NCBI RefSeq assembly: GCF_051020955.1
Contig: NC_135013.1
Location: 38,749,087-38,813,086 of the forward strand
From: Megalopta genalis
Lineage: Eukaryota > Arthropoda > Insecta > Hymenoptera > Halictidae
Direction of reading: 5' to 3'
DNA: 64,000 bases
Position numbers and translations under genes: made by a program
The notes under the pieces: generated by a model
What the model was told of the DNA's origin: nothing
The model's input: only the letters and a program-made list of their open reading frames with translations
The model's database searches: none
Shown: in pieces, positions 1-12,602 of the stretch
Numbering within the stretch: position 1 is the first letter of the stretch
Layout of the letters: every line of letters starts with the position of its first letter

Positions 1-59
1 AATTAGTGACCCGTTATTTTGTCGGGTTCCGTAAGTCTAGGGTTAAACATGATTAGATA

Positions 60-415
60 ATCAATGCAAATAAAATGAACAGCGGAAAGGATAAAGCAGG
101 AGAAAGCAGAAGAAATGAATTAGAACAAATTATACCGTATTACACAACGAGGTGGCCAGAAATGATAATAAACGTGGCTAAAATGTGGTCACTGAAGTTG
201 CCACAAACGATGAAAAATTCGTCTTTTACCATTTTTGTACTGTAATAATTCTTGAATCATTTTGTTACCCTATTACAAGATAGATATCAAAACTAAAGGT
301 GTTAACTAGTCTATTAAAACTTGTACATTTCTCACGAGATACGAGAGCATAAGAATATTTCCGTTGAAATTCCTACAAATCCTAAACGTGGCCACAACCG
401 GTACATCTACCTTAA
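60..415 (+). repeat. Ancient dispersed repeat, copy 1
   Basis: At least four blocks of this stretch recur in the same order and orientation between about 51150 and 52600. They are the AAGGATAAAGCAGGAGAAAG block near 89, the GTGGCCAGAAATGATAATAA block near 152, the CTATTAAAACTTGTACATTT block near 312, and the AAGAATATTTCCGTTGAAAT block near 352. The copies are clearly diverged by substitutions and indels. No coding potential is evident. It could be an old transposon family or a segmental duplication. The family identity is unknown. Confidence 0.6.
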
Positions 416-922
416 ATCGTCGATGAATAAAAATATCTTGGAATATATAAAATCCCGAGCCATCGTTGCAGCGATCTCCAAACCGGGGCGATCCAGATCG
501 GCGGGAAATTCGCAGGTTTTCTGTTCAGACCGGAAATTCCCGAGCAGAGCGAAGTTGCGTGCAAAGGTCGCGATTTCGTAACGCCGCCGGTCCGCAGCGG
601 AATTTGCTCGCGTCCCGCCCCGTTTTCCTCGCTTATCGTCGAACCTATGGGAGAGACCCGTCCGGTTTTCGTAACTCGGATCGCTCCGCGAGTTGCTCGC
701 AGTGTCGAAACGCTCTAATCGTCGCTCGCGCGTTAATGAAATTATTCATGTTTCCGGCGCGGCGGTCAGTCTGGAATAGATTGAAACGCAGCGACCGATT
801 CCCGCGCGATCGATCGATCGCACGACCGATCGCTAGCTCGCTCGGATCGATCGATGCCGCCGCGCGTCACGTTGCGCAATCCAACGAGTAATCCTACGCA
901 AAGTGGGAGGAGAACGGCCAGG

Positions 923-975
<53 letters not shown>

Positions 976-2890
976 GTCCCGGTCGCGATGAATTGCTTCC
1001 TCTTACCGGAGCGACAATTCGTGGGCAAGGATTAACAGGACCCCCAGGATCCTGCAACCTTCGCGGGACTTTCTACTTTCAGCGTCGAACCAGGGAACCC
1101 GATGCCACGCCTATGGTAATCATTAGACCGAACGCGGCCGGCCCGGAGACAACTTATCTCTGATAAAGTGGTCGGAGGTCCGTCAAGATCGGCAGAGCTA
1201 TACTAAATACTCGGGTTAGGCGCGGTGTGTCTGGGTGCTACACCCGGACAGCGTAGAAAGTCGGCGAGACTCTCGGGATCCTGGAAATCCTTTCTTGACC
1301 CCTTGCCGCACGGTTTCTTTCGCAACCTCGTTCGTTTCGTCGCTGACAATCTGCTAAATGAGAAATCTAATTCCTCGTTTATCTATTCGATGGATCTACA
1401 CGGGGAACGCCAACCTCTGTAATTACAAAAACGTGTACCGCCTAGTCTTGCACCCTCTTTTGCACGCCAGTTAAAGATGAAAGATGGAAATGGATGGCAA
1501 CAGTCTATTTTGATCAATCCTCTGGAATGAGCACCCGAAGCGAAAACGTGTGAATTCGACGCATTAGAAAATGATCGATGAAACTCCGCGCCGAAACGAT
1601 ATTGTAAGAAAATGATTAAATTTCTTTCGGATATAACACGCCTAAAGATTGAACAGCAATCGACGATGAACAGCCGTTCTTCTCCGATTGTAAATAAATA
1701 TTGAGTTGTTCGGGAAACTGTTTCGTTCTTTCACAAAAAGGAAATGAAAGACGATTTTTTAATGTTTAGAGTTAACAAAGTATTGTTTTATAAATTTCTG
1801 ATATTATTCTGTTCGCTTTGAAATCTCATGCTCGTCGATTTCCTGATGTTAATTGGCAAATTACCGGATCAAATGCTTTTTTTAACACTCGGACAAAATT
1901 CTTTTTAAAATCGAAACCGCTTCCCGAGCAACCCAGTAATACTCGAGGCGCTGTTCGCAAGAGGCGGCACACCTGTAATTTAAAAAGTTGAGATCTCATT
2001 TCTGCCACACCGACGTCAGCGATTCTTCAAAGTCAGAAGCGGCCGAAGACGCGGCAGAATGAAATTGTAAAAAAGAACATGTAAATTCAGGTGCCAATCA
2101 AAGGAGCGGTTGATCGATCTTCCCTGTTTCTCGCCGCGGAACACTTGCCGCTTGAGAACAGGTTGACCAACCAGGAAACGGAACAATTCACCGTCGGTGT
2201 CCGCGAACGTTATGAATATTAATAACAGCCGTGGGTGAAAAATAGTTTTGCGTCGAGAGGAGGAACGCCCACGCGAATTCTCGATCTTCGTCGCGTCGCG
2301 TCGCGTCGGAGCGAACAGAAAGGACTTTCGGCTTTCGTTGTCGAGCAAACAGACGCGACAAACGCAATGTTTCGACCGCAAGCCGCGTAAAAAAAATTTG
2401 ATAGCAGCCTCTTGCTTTCGGTATCAGCCGCTTTATGGAGTAATTCAGTCCGCTTTCTTGCGACGACGTGGTCGCTCCGAAATAATTAATCGGTCCACGT
2501 CGCGAGCACTTTTTACCGGGATCCACGCTCCTTACGGAGATCGCGACGCTGTCCTCGATCCAGAATTAATCGGCTCAGTAACCTTGGGATCGCATATTTA
2601 CTGGCAGAAAAAAAATTCGGCGACGCTCGGGGAAAAACGAGGAGGATGTCGTGTCGTTCAGGGCCTTCAAATGAGCCAATCTCAAGCTCGAATTTCAGAG
2701 AGATCCTCTCTCTCTCTTCATCTCGACTTTCAACAGAATGTACGCAAAGTTATATGTCGAGTCGATTTCGAAAGGATGTGTCTTTTTAATGGTGACATTC
2801 TAAATGACGAATGATAGAAAGAAAGTTCCACACGCGTCGCTCTATTATATCGAATTCAGTTCCGAGCTTTGTCGATGCATCGTTCGTAGA
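416..2890. other. Unassigned sequence, no gene recognised
   Basis: GC-rich from about 470 to 1300 and from 2000 to 2800, AT-richer in between. Reading frames open on both strands (for example 2248-2814 plus, 2016-2526 minus) match no family I recognise and overlap each other, as expected in CpG-rich DNA with few stop codons. The only clear structure is the GA microsatellite listed separately. Confidence 0.6.
921..972. repeat. (GA)n microsatellite
   Basis: Nearly uninterrupted GA dinucleotides, with one AAA interruption near 930. Frames through it give Glu-Arg or Ser-Leu runs, which are artefacts of the repeat. Confidence 0.95.
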
Positions 2891-2900
2891 CCAGCGCAAT

Positions 2901-2985
2901 AATTCAATTTAATTCAATTCAATTTACTTATATATGTCGGCTAAAGTCCCAATTTTACAATACAGAGCAAAAACATGTCATATTA
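2901..2985 (-). mobile_element. Possible 3' end of a non-LTR retrotransposon
   Basis: Read on the minus strand, a short AT-rich segment ends in a degenerate A-rich tail built from AATTGAATT units. Such pentamer or tetramer tails are typical of insect R1/Jockey-type retroposon 3' ends. No reverse transcriptase remnant is visible, so the call rests on the tail alone. A simple AT-rich microsatellite is the alternative. Confidence 0.25.
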
Positions 2986-3140
2986 ACACTAGAACTGCCA
3001 AATCAAATGGCTGTCAATCAAAGTGACCGACTTCTGATTTCTCCTTTTACAATTCCTGATACTATGAAAATGTTATTACTAGAAATTTTTATATGAACCT
3101 CTTCATTGAAGCACATACTACGAGAAAAATCGTAGGAAGT

Positions 3141-3481
3141 TTAACCCCTTATCTTGTACGCTCGAGTTAATTCGAGCGCGCTAAACAGACCAAACTGTAC
3201 ACACTCGAGATAATTCGAGCGACGTTGTATTTTATGCTGCTATAATTTTTCACACTCGAATATAATCGAGAATTGAAAATAACAGTGTGAAAGCAAAGAA
3301 AAAAAAGATCGTTTTATTGATATTCATCATTTACATGGGACTGTAAGCTATAACACTTATTTATTCGATAATAAAATATAGCCATTTTCCATGGAACAAA
3401 AGCGCAGTATATCAAAATTCTCCACCAAAAAATTGATTTTTTTGGCCGGTTTAAAAAAAAAACTATGCGTTAAGGGGTTGA
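3141..3481. mobile_element. TTAA-flanked piggyBac-like short element
   Basis: The ends are TTAACCCCTTA and TAAGGGGTTGA, giving an inverted repeat with a TTAA target site, degraded to TTGA on the right. The left subterminal region carries three related motifs: CTCGAGTTAATTCGAGCG near 3161, CTCGAGATAATTCGAGCG near 3205, and CACTCGAATATAATCGAG near 3253. Clustered subterminal repeats suggest transposase binding sites. There is no coding sequence inside. TTAA duplication and CCC starts are characteristic of the piggyBac superfamily; assignment to it is inference. Confidence 0.65.
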
Positions 3482-6165
3482 ATAAATCCAATCTCGTCAT
3501 TGTCATAAAACAATAACACATTAGCCACGTTTAGGGCTCCATAGTTCAACATTTTATATAATCTCGTCCCGAATTTTGTGATGTTCGCTGCAAATCTGAA
3601 GATGGAGTAATCTGTAAAACGTATGAATCGCAACGAATCTCGATGATAATGCTGTTATTAAGGTTGTTTTCGGCTCGCCTTGCCAGCGGCGGGAGGAGAC
3701 CTTGTCGTGATCGTGGAAATGCTCGAGGATCCCGGCGATCGTCGTTTCGTCGTGCTTTCCACGGGCATAGTAATTTCAGCTTTGAAATTGCGCCGTCTGC
3801 GAGGACACGGGTCGCGTCAATTTGCATCGGTCCGTATCGGATTCTGCTGTTCGTATTCGCGAAAGCCGAAAAGCCGGTCGCACCTTATCATTACGGTCGA
3901 TACTGACCTAACGTAATTGAGGAACCGGCAGGCAGCGTGGCACAGCTGCCAGCCGACCGCCGCGTCTCGTCGTTTTCCTTAATTTCGCTTTACGATTGCC
4001 TGTAATTGCGCGTCGATAGCGGGACGCCGAGGGCTCTCGGTGGCTCTCGGGGCCCCGCCGAGGTGTTTGCGTTCTTCATGCGGCCGATTTCGGGGCCCAC
4101 GAATTAGCGGTAGGCGCTTTCTACCTTAAACGCTCGCGTAAGTATCGGCGATCGTCGAACGGGAGGCCGATCGGCGGGCCGCGCGCGCCTTAATTCGTGA
4201 CCGGCCGCAAAAAAAGGGGTCCCCGGGGCCCGGTGTATTGTCGGTAAGAAGATATACAGCCCGCCGATGGGATCTGTTTTCGCGGCCCCGAAACCGCCAC
4301 TCGTTAGCAAGAAAAACGCGCGGCGCGCGGCATTCCCGGGATTTACGCCCGAATTTCGGCCTAACGAACGCCACCCGTTTTTTCGTGCGTGTCGCAACAG
4401 GCCAGCGGGAGCCGCAACACCTCCGCCGAGCGATTTACAATCGGCGCAACACACGCAAATCGCGGCGAGGATTGTTTTTCACCCGGCGAAATCACCGCCG
4501 CGCCGCTCTCCGCCGGCCGCGGAGCTGGAATTCGCGTCGCTGAAATTCCCCGGCACCGAGCTTGATCATGCTTTCTTTTGCAACCGGCTCGCCGAGATAA
4601 CCCGCGACACGGTTTTTCAACCCGGCAATTAATTGATTCTTTAATGCGAGAAATCGACGCCCTTGCGATTTCGCAACACTCGCCGGCGCACCTCCACGCG
4701 GCGAAACTGTTTCAAGCTGTACTGGTTCTAATTGTAATTAGATCATGGATCTCAAGCGTTTGTTGCGGTTTCAATAGTCTGTGTGAGAATCGGTGTAAGA
4801 AACTATTGTACATCGCTCGACTGGATTTCCCTTTTTAACGGATATATTTATCAATGTACCGATCATTCAATTAATTGCCAACGAGTCGCGTTTTTTTTTC
4901 AATACGTTGGCATAGATGGCAATACAGAAACAAACGCAATGACTGAATGGCAAATCCAATATATCATACAAATTATATAGCATACAAATTATAATTTATA
5001 TTTATTATCATTAATTTATATGTTATTACTTACAAAATATAAATTATTATTTTATATATTCAACGAAGTTCTCCTGTACAAACGAAGGCTCGCTGTAACC
5101 CGGTGGCTAGAGACAAAAAATTGAAAAAAATCGCTAACCTCCGTTAACAGTTAAGCAGGATCGGTTCGCTGGGTGGAAGCTGGCACCGGGACGAAAACGA
5201 ATGTCGGCCGGAGATCCATTATGCGAGTCGCGTAAATCCGGGTCGAGTGCGTGCGCGACTGTGCCGAACTGCAAGTCAGCGCCGCGAACAATGGAACCGC
5301 CGTGAGCGATTGGCTCGCGGTAATATTTGTAAACACGAAAGCGTGTATTCGCGGTACGGAGCTGCCCGTGATATCGTAAACACCCTCGTCGTAAAGCTGT
5401 TCGGCGCGATCGACACCGGGCAACAACACCGTGAGATCGACCCGTCGATCTTGCCCGATCGTGGCAAGGTCAATCGCGATCCGCACCCGTGAAATATTAT
5501 CCCATTGTGCCAATTTTTTGTTTCCCCTCTTCCGCTCGGCTCTCCCTCTTTGACGGCCGTTGCATGCCGACGTCATTGACACGACACGCGCGCGGAGCGC
5601 GGCCGGCGCGGCGATGCCGAAGAAATGAGGCTTACGAAACAGCCTCTTTCTCCGGAATCGTTCTCACGAAGTCGCCGGTTAATTAGCGATCCGCGGATAA
5701 TGAAACGAGGTGTAAGCTGCGAACAACAAGTGCCTCGAACACCGATCAATTTTGCAATAGTACAGATTTCGCCGTGTTGTCTAGCCAGCTGGATCGGCCG
5801 CTTCGGGTTGTTGTTTCCGCTCGAGACGACCACGTGTAACCTGAACTCGCCTAACTAAGGCCTACGGTACTATCGGTGCTCGATGCGACCCCGTATTACC
5901 GACTCTATCGACTTCGCAGAGCCCAAGCCTGTCATAATCCCCATCGTAAGCTACACCTTCGCAGTTTCCGTTCCGGTGTGATCGCTATTGAACCCTGCCG
6001 ATTGACATTCACCCAGGGTGGTTCCGCGGACCTCCATTTTCATTCATTGCCATGTGTACTCTCAGCTCCTGTCGATTATGTTCGATCGAAGTCTCTACCG
6101 TCGCGTCCATCTTTACATCCATAAATTGTATATTGTTACATCCCACTTCACTACTTTAGCTCTAA
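3482..6165. other. Unassigned sequence, no gene recognised
   Basis: 3640-4720 and 5150-5880 are GC-rich with overlapping open frames on both strands and no recognisable protein. 4840-5060 is AT-rich. I see no splice-flanked conserved peptide, RNA gene or element ends here. Confidence 0.55.
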
Positions 6166-6170
6166 TTTGA

Positions 6171-6420
6171 TTTATTATTATTATTATCATCATTATTATC
6201 ATTATTGCTATCATTATTATTATTATTACCACTATTATCATTATTATCATTATTATTATCATTATTATCACTATTGCTATCATTATTATTATTATTATTA
6301 TCATGATTATTATTATCATTATTATCATTATTGCTATCATGATTATTATTACCATTATTATCATTATTATTACCATTATTATCATTATTATTATCATTAT
6401 TATTATTGCTATAATTATTA
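6171..6420. repeat. Long imperfect ATT/ATC trinucleotide array
   Basis: About 250 bp made of ATT units interspersed with ATC, GCT and ACC units. All three frames on both strands stay open and give Tyr/His, Ile/Met or Asn/Asp runs, so those frames are repeat artefacts. Confidence 0.95.
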
Positions 6421-8489
6421 GACTGCGGATTTTTATGCAAAATAAAAACTATCTCTATCCATTTTAAGAAATAGAAACTACATAGAAAATTCTTTCTTTA
6501 ATCATTTTAATCCATTAAAAATAATACATTGACACTGTTAGATTCTTTTGATTTTTCTACTACCTTTTAAATTATAATTGCTCAATTTTGCTGCAAATTT
6601 ATAAAATCTGCAGTCTAGTTATCATTATTACTGTTATTATTGTTAATGTTATATTGCATATTAACGTAATTCCACGATCATCGTTTATCATTGTGTACCG
6701 ACGTCATTCCATTATGTGTTATCCATTATCTACTAATCCTTACAATTCATAAACCACCACTACTCAAGTTAGAACCTATATATATATATACACACAGAGA
6801 GATCTATACGCATCATTCATGCATTCAAAATTCATTAGGGAAATAAAAGGAGTTTAAACCAGAACAGGTCTTGCTAAATTCTCCGATCGGGACAAGAACC
6901 CTCGTATTTTTTGGAAAACTCTCTCTTATGTTGCATTATGGCAACACAACATAGATAAATCTTAAACTTCCCAAGCAACTATAAAAACAAAGGTCAGGAT
7001 CCAGATTTTCTAGCCTCAGAATTTAAGCTGAAAAATGTAACTGCCTCGCTCTTAACGGCAAATGGCGAGGAAGTGTATCATTTTACTTAACGTCGATGGG
7101 AACCGTCGTCTGTGGCACCCTAATCGACCCGATCTCCATTCCACGGTGAAAATTTACGAGATCCCAGAGTGAAACGCGGCCGACGCGGCTTCCGTCGTCG
7201 GGGCTAATTACTGGATGAATGAGCAGCGCGAGGAGACTCGCTGGCCGTCGTCGCGTCTTTCCGCTTCCTGTTTGCAAATTAGCGCGGGTTCACGACAGCG
7301 GCGCGTATGCACGCGAGTGTTTGTCAACCCGGCGGCGAAATACGGTGGAATATGCACCGTATGCAGAGAGCCGGGTCGGTGCAGGGGTGTGCGATACGTG
7401 TGCCGGTGCGCAGTGCCACGCCGATCCGATCCGCTCCGCACCGCTCCGCTCCGCTCCGCACCGCTCCGCTCCGCGCCACGCCGCGCCACGCCGCGCCGCG
7501 CTGCTCTGCTCCGCAGCGGTTTGACATCCGCTATACGTTCACTATTGCACAAGCGATAGATACCTCCTTGCACCGGTATCGCTGTCTCGTGCAGAGCGAA
7601 TTCTTCGTTATACGGGCGCTGCACACGCCTTGGTACACACCCTCGCGAGTAGGTGAACACCGACTCGCCTCGATCTCTCTGTCCGTCCTTCTCCCGCAAA
7701 GCCGAGCCGCGACGGCTCGGGATCAGCCGACAGAGAGGATCGAGGAGCGAGGAAGGAGATCGAGAACGATCATTTTTACCGCGGCTTCCCTCGACCGCCG
7801 CGCCGCACCGCGCCGCGCCGCGCCGCGACCGGAGAAGTTCAGCGACGTGTGCTGCAGCCGGCACGAAGGTGCCAGGATTTATGCAACCACGGATTTATTT
7901 CTGGCCACGAAACTGCACTTCGATCTTTTCGGATACCGCGCACTGCTGTCCTCCGCCCAAGTGCATCCGGAAATCCCTGAAGTCTCGTCTTCGGTCGGAC
8001 AGACTTCGCAAACATGTTCAAACTTTTTGAAGACGATGCGAACTTCTTTACGATGATAAATAAAATCTTCGTTGTAATGTATTTGCAACGTCAGTCGTCG
8101 TCGTTGCTATTTTATAGATTTTACTAGATTTCACAGTTATTGGTTACATAGCATTCACCGCGACGGACTTCTACTCTGCAGTATTTTGCTGGTTTCTGCA
8201 GTCTCGTTAATTAAGTCACTTTGATCTTGTAGGACTGCTTGGTGCTCGTACGTGTGAGTCATTGCTCTCCTCGAGTCGTTTGAATTATTTCTGTGTCGTT
8301 CACCCATTGATAGAACCGCCCTCTCAAATACTGGACATAAATATCCATTGCTGTCATGCTCTATAGTTTGAATCAATAAAGACCATAATCCCACTGTCTT
8401 CGACCTCACACGGCCACTAAAATACAGGGAAATCAATTGACCGAACTGGATTTTCCTTGATCTTTATTATTTAGATTTTTGATTGTTCC

Positions 8490-8491
<2 letters not shown>
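6421..8491. other. Unassigned sequence, no gene recognised
   Basis: AT-rich to about 7070, then GC-rich to about 7870. Open frames at 7208-8056 on both strands are driven by the GC-rich pentamer tract at 7410-7512 and resemble no known protein. 8060-8490 is AT-rich with nothing recognised. Confidence 0.55.
7410..7512. repeat. CCGCT/CCGCG pentamer-rich tract
   Basis: Runs of CCGAT, CCGCT, CCGCA and CACGC units. A shorter related tract of CGCCG units lies at 7795-7832. It is a degenerate GC-rich minisatellite. Confidence 0.8.

Positions 8492-8568
<77 letters not shown>
8492..8568. repeat. Compound (TA)n(GA)n microsatellite
   Basis: About 49 bp of TA followed directly by about 28 bp of GA. It abuts the left edge of the palindrome at 8568. 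Confidence 0.95.
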
Positions 8569-8571
<3 letters not shown>

Positions 8572-8914
8572 GATTTCGATGCGCTTCGAATTTTATACCG
8601 TAGAACCTCGATTATCCGAATGCAAAATTCATTTTTACTTTCGATAAATTATTGATACAATAGTGGAAGATGATAGGTCGAGGTTCAATCGTTATAGTTT
8701 CATCTCCTATAGTTCTATAGTTTAATCATTGTTATTTATATATATATAGTTATTCGGATAACTATAGAACTATAGGAGATGAAACTATAACGATTGAACC
8801 TCGACCTATCATCTTCCACTACTGTATCAATAATTTATCGAAAGTAAAAATGAATTTTGCACTCGGATAATCGAGGTTCTACGGTATAAAATTCGAAGCG
8901 CATCGAAATCAATT
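8568..8914. mobile_element. Near-perfect 347 bp palindrome with pogo/Tigger-like ends
   Basis: Two 154 bp arms (8568-8721 and 8761-8914) are reverse complements with only two mismatches that I can find, around a 39 bp loop. Inside each arm, next to TATA, is CCGTAGAACCTCGATTATCC, resembling ends of Tigger/pogo-type elements. Unusually, 30 bp outside that motif on each side are also inverted copies, so the symmetry does not stop at the presumed transposon end. It could be a foldback element, a recent inverted duplication, or an assembly artefact. Confidence 0.8.
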
Positions 8915-9816
8915 GGAAAGTGCAGCGCAGTCGAGCCCCGTTTAACCCTGAAATCTTTCTAACCTCTTAACGAGGATAATCATCGCGGGCTCCAATTAAC
9001 AGTATCAGCGCCTCCAGATCTCTAATCTATCCGGGATCTGATTCCAGTTTTTCTGGGACACGAAAGCAAAAGAATCTGAATGCGTCGGACCGTTCCATCG
9101 CGACACGGAGCGAATATTGTGCGAAACGGTTCGGATCTGGGGCTCGGCTGACAAAATTGATTGCGAAAGCCCCGATCGCGAGCAATTACTCTATCAATTC
9201 CCTTCAATCAAGCCGGTAGGACGTGTTATTACGGCGTTGCGTAGACCACAAATCTTGTCCCCGTTCAATTAGGTACTTCTAATTATCGTAACCGGCTCGC
9301 GACACCGGGCCCCACGGTGATCGCTTGTTTCCAGCTGTTAGGAAATCCGATCTCGACGCGGCCCGTCATATTTCCGTCGCGTTGGACGCCGGCCGACGTT
9401 ATTAACGGCGCGCTCGCAACGAGACGGGGCGAATTAAACGCGGCCCCCCTCGCAGAAGTGAAACCGTCGCGTCGTGAGAAAGGAAAGCGATCTTCTTTCT
9501 CGTAAAACACCAGTGTCGCTTGTTATCTGGCAAAAAAACAGAGGTGGACCTGTTTTGATACGCTCGGCGATGATCGTTGCACTCGACCCCGGCTAATTGC
9601 ATGCGAACGACTCGCTCATTTTCCGCGATCCACCGGGATCCTGTCAACTTGTCGGCGACGTTTTGCGACACTTTCTTTTCCGGACTGCGACCGTTTCAAG
9701 AACCGGCTCGCGATTGTCTCGACAGCCGCGCGGATTCCTCTTCGAAGTCCGAGGTCTTCGCTTTTCAAAGCTAATTTCGACGAATCAATTTTAATCGTAT
9801 ACGATGTCCAATTTCA
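8915..9816. other. Unassigned GC-rich sequence
   Basis: No recognisable exon, RNA or element. The open frames near 9283-9794 occur on both strands and have no family resemblance. Confidence 0.5.
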
Positions 9817-10043
9817 TTAACCCTTTGCACTCGAATGGCGACTCTGAGGCACCACTGAAATTTGTTGTATCGCGTTCCAAGGTAATTGTTACATTAACAA
9901 AAGTTTAGATTTAAAAGAATTGTTAACAGTGTAACCATTGTGTAAGTCGCAAGACTCAATTTCGCATATAAAATGAAAATACTATGAATCAGAAAGATTA
10001 GTTTAGATTTACAGTTAAAATAGCTTCGAGTGCAAAGGGTTAA
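9817..10043. mobile_element. piggyBac-like short element, TTAACCCTTTGCACTCGA family, copy 1
   Basis: It has perfect TTAA at both ends and inverted terminal motifs, TTAACCCTTTGCACTCGA on the left and TCGAGTGCAAAGGGTTAA on the right. The interior shares blocks with the copies at 39651 and 63101, including CTCTGAGGCA, a TTGTTAA-AGTGTA block and CAAGACTCAATTTC. About 227 bp and non-coding. The TTAA target and CCC start indicate the piggyBac superfamily. Confidence 0.85.
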
Positions 10044-10383
10044 TATCTTGTTATACTTTCCGCGTTTATGTTTTTACATAATGTGAAAATCCGCGTCTTG
10101 CCGATGACCATTAGTGTCCTCGCCGTGCGTTGAAGTCTCCCGACTAGAGCAAACGGCTCTGGAAAGAAAGACTTTCCTCGTGCACCGGGCAAGCTGTAGT
10201 TAATTTAAACGGCAGCGTATGCCTCGCATGGCTTTCGGCTTCATTGAACGGCCGGATCCATTTAAGTCCTCGTGCATCCAATTTCTTTTTCATATCTTCT
10301 CATCAACTTCTTCTAGATCGACGTTAACCGTCCCATTGGAGCCAACATAAATAGTTCCAATTAGCTGTTAGAACCGTTAGCCA

Positions 10384-10426
<43 letters not shown>

Positions 10427-12266
10427 TTCGTACATATACACACACAGTTCGAACACCGTGCAGCGAAGCACATTACCCGCGAGTTCATTTTAGACGCGTC
10501 TTTTTGGAACCATTCCCCTAGACACGAGGTTTCTCGCAACAATACCGTTTCCATTGTGGAGCTATTGGCCCCGTTACGATTTACGGGCAGCGAGCGGAAT
10601 CGATGACACCGTAAATCGCGGGCCGGGTTCCGCCGGGGAGTAACGAGTCCGCGGTTTAACGCCGGTCGCGAGTCACCTATGTGCTCGCCAATTTACATAA
10701 ACCATAACGAATGTGCGCCGTGGTAGGTACGGCACTGTGTAACACGATCCGCACTATACATTGTAAGGAAATCAGATCTTACACACGAGGAAGGAAAGGA
10801 TAACAGGGCCGATGTGCAACGTCGTCACACCCATATATCGATCGGCCGCGATCCAAGAATTCGCGGGATCTCTCCGGCGCGGAACGGTACGGAATCTATG
10901 CGCGTATCGGCTTATCCGCGCGGCACCGATTCGAATCCGATCCGAACCCGCGGAAATGAAATTTATATACCCATTCTTCGCTCGATCCTCCTTCCTGTCG
11001 CCGCGGGGAACTACCGCCTCGCGGGACACGCTCCCACAATTTTTACGCCGCCGGCCCTGATCGACGTCGGATCGGCGCATCGGGCTGATCGCGTTATTCC
11101 GATGCACGGGCACGATCGCGTTCCCTCGGTAACGAGCGGACAAATTGCTGGTTAATTGACCGACGGACTCTTTCCCTCGAATCCAACAGATTCGGGCTTC
11201 GATCTAACCCCGTCGCGCGTGGTCGTGTCTCTCGTCACGGATTTATCTGGCCGGCTCTCGATCCCCGTTACGATCGTGATCCGTCCATATGTGGAGCCGC
11301 GAGTCGCGCTCGTGATCCTCGTTTCTGGATTATTGCCCAATTATCCGTGTACACGGCCGCTCTAATGATCCGATACTAATCATTTCGCCGCGCTCCGAGC
11401 ATTTTTCCCCTCCTCGCCTCGCCGCGTCTCGCCTCGTCTCGCTCTTAGCCTCGCCTCGCCGGGACGTGGAGACGAGGCGCGCGCGTACATCCCGCGCAAC
11501 CGATATCCTCGCCGATTCTTTCGCCCCGCCCGCGAGTCCTATTATTTCGCTTTCTATTACTTTCACCTTCGAACGCAGAACGAGAGACGCTCGTTAAAGC
11601 ACTACCGGTGTCCGCTTCTCCGGACCCTCCGTCGATCGTTAATATCGATTCCGGATCGATGCGAGTATCTCCTGTTGCGCGGAAACCGAGGAACGCAGCT
11701 CGCTCGTTCGCAGTATGCTCGGACAGTCGCGCGTCTCCGCTCGGAAGTGCTCGACTTCAGGAAGCGATGATTAGAGTGCCGATGATGATGCATGCATGCC
11801 GCGATATGTAAGAAACATGTGCCATTCGGCTACCGAAGTAGGCGCATGGGTGCCTTTCTTCGACACTTGTTTCCATCGTCGGACTTTCAACATTCTCACC
11901 CCCGTCATTTTTTAGCGCCCGTCTTGTTCGCGCCTCTCTTCTGCTATTTCATCAGATCTTACGCTTCATCTTTCTGTCAATAATACTACTTGTTATACAA
12001 AATCGAGAAGCTTTGTAGAAATTTGATGACTGGTACCACAGTCGTCAATTAGGAATCGTCTTAACGCTTCCACGACCGCGCCAGAAACCTTAAAAATTTC
12101 ATAAGATTACAATATTTCGTTCAATTAAACAAAAATTACGAAGCAATCTTACATGACATCAGTTACTTCTTCAACATTCGTACCGCTTGCAAATCTGAAT
12201 AAAATTGAGCAGTCATTTTTAATTGGTCGTGGAAGATTTTCCCAATCGACGATCAATCGATTGAAT
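10044..12266. other. Unassigned sequence, no gene recognised
   Basis: A CT microsatellite lies at 10387-10424. 10560-11800 is GC-rich with open frames on both strands that resemble no protein. A CTCGC/CTCGT-rich pentamer stretch is at 11402-11465. 11990-12266 is AT-rich. Confidence 0.5.
10387..10424. repeat. (CT)n microsatellite
   Basis: Uninterrupted CT dinucleotides over about 38 bp. Confidence 0.95.
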
Positions 12267-12389
12267 TTAACCCATTTGCATCATATGGAAATATGAAAAA
12301 AAGGTCCATATCACCGAAAAATTTTTATTTTATATTTAGGTGTAAAATTGTATAAAAGTGAACAAGAAATCATTTTTCAGCATTATTTG

Positions 12390-12602
12390 TTAGAAATTTT
12401 GTTCAGTGTGGTAATATTTGAAATGTGGGATGCATATGGGCACTTCACAATCACTATCACTATCATCGGATCTTATTTCTCTAATTCGTCTTCTTTTTAG
12501 CGGCATAATTTTTCCTGCACTACAATCAGAAAAACTGCTTCCAGATTCCAGAATTCCATCTATTTCTATTTTAAGGTTACGAATAAGTTTAGTGATTAAC
12601 AA
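12390..12602 (-). pseudogene. Possible piggyBac-type transposase N-terminal remnant
   Basis: A 70-codon minus-strand frame lies wholly inside the TTAA-flanked element. It holds a short basic run (KRRRIREI, about residues 37-44) followed by an acidic serine stretch (RSDDSDSDCE, about residues 45-54). Basic then Asp/Ser-rich N-termini are common in piggyBac transposases, which start with a disordered acidic segment before the DDE domain. The orientation puts the start towards the right terminal repeat. No DDE domain or C-terminal cysteine-rich domain follows, so this could only be a truncated remnant. The link is inferred from context and composition, not from a clear domain match. A chance frame in AT-rich DNA is the alternative. 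Confidence 0.35.

Noticed and set aside
6113..6440. Tyr/His, Ile/Met and Asn/Asp frames
   Set aside because: They are produced by the ATT/ATC trinucleotide array.
7208..8056. Long reading frames on both strands, more than 200 codons
   Set aside because: They run through a GC pentamer tract, are Arg/Ser/Ala-rich, overlap each other in antisense and match no family I know.
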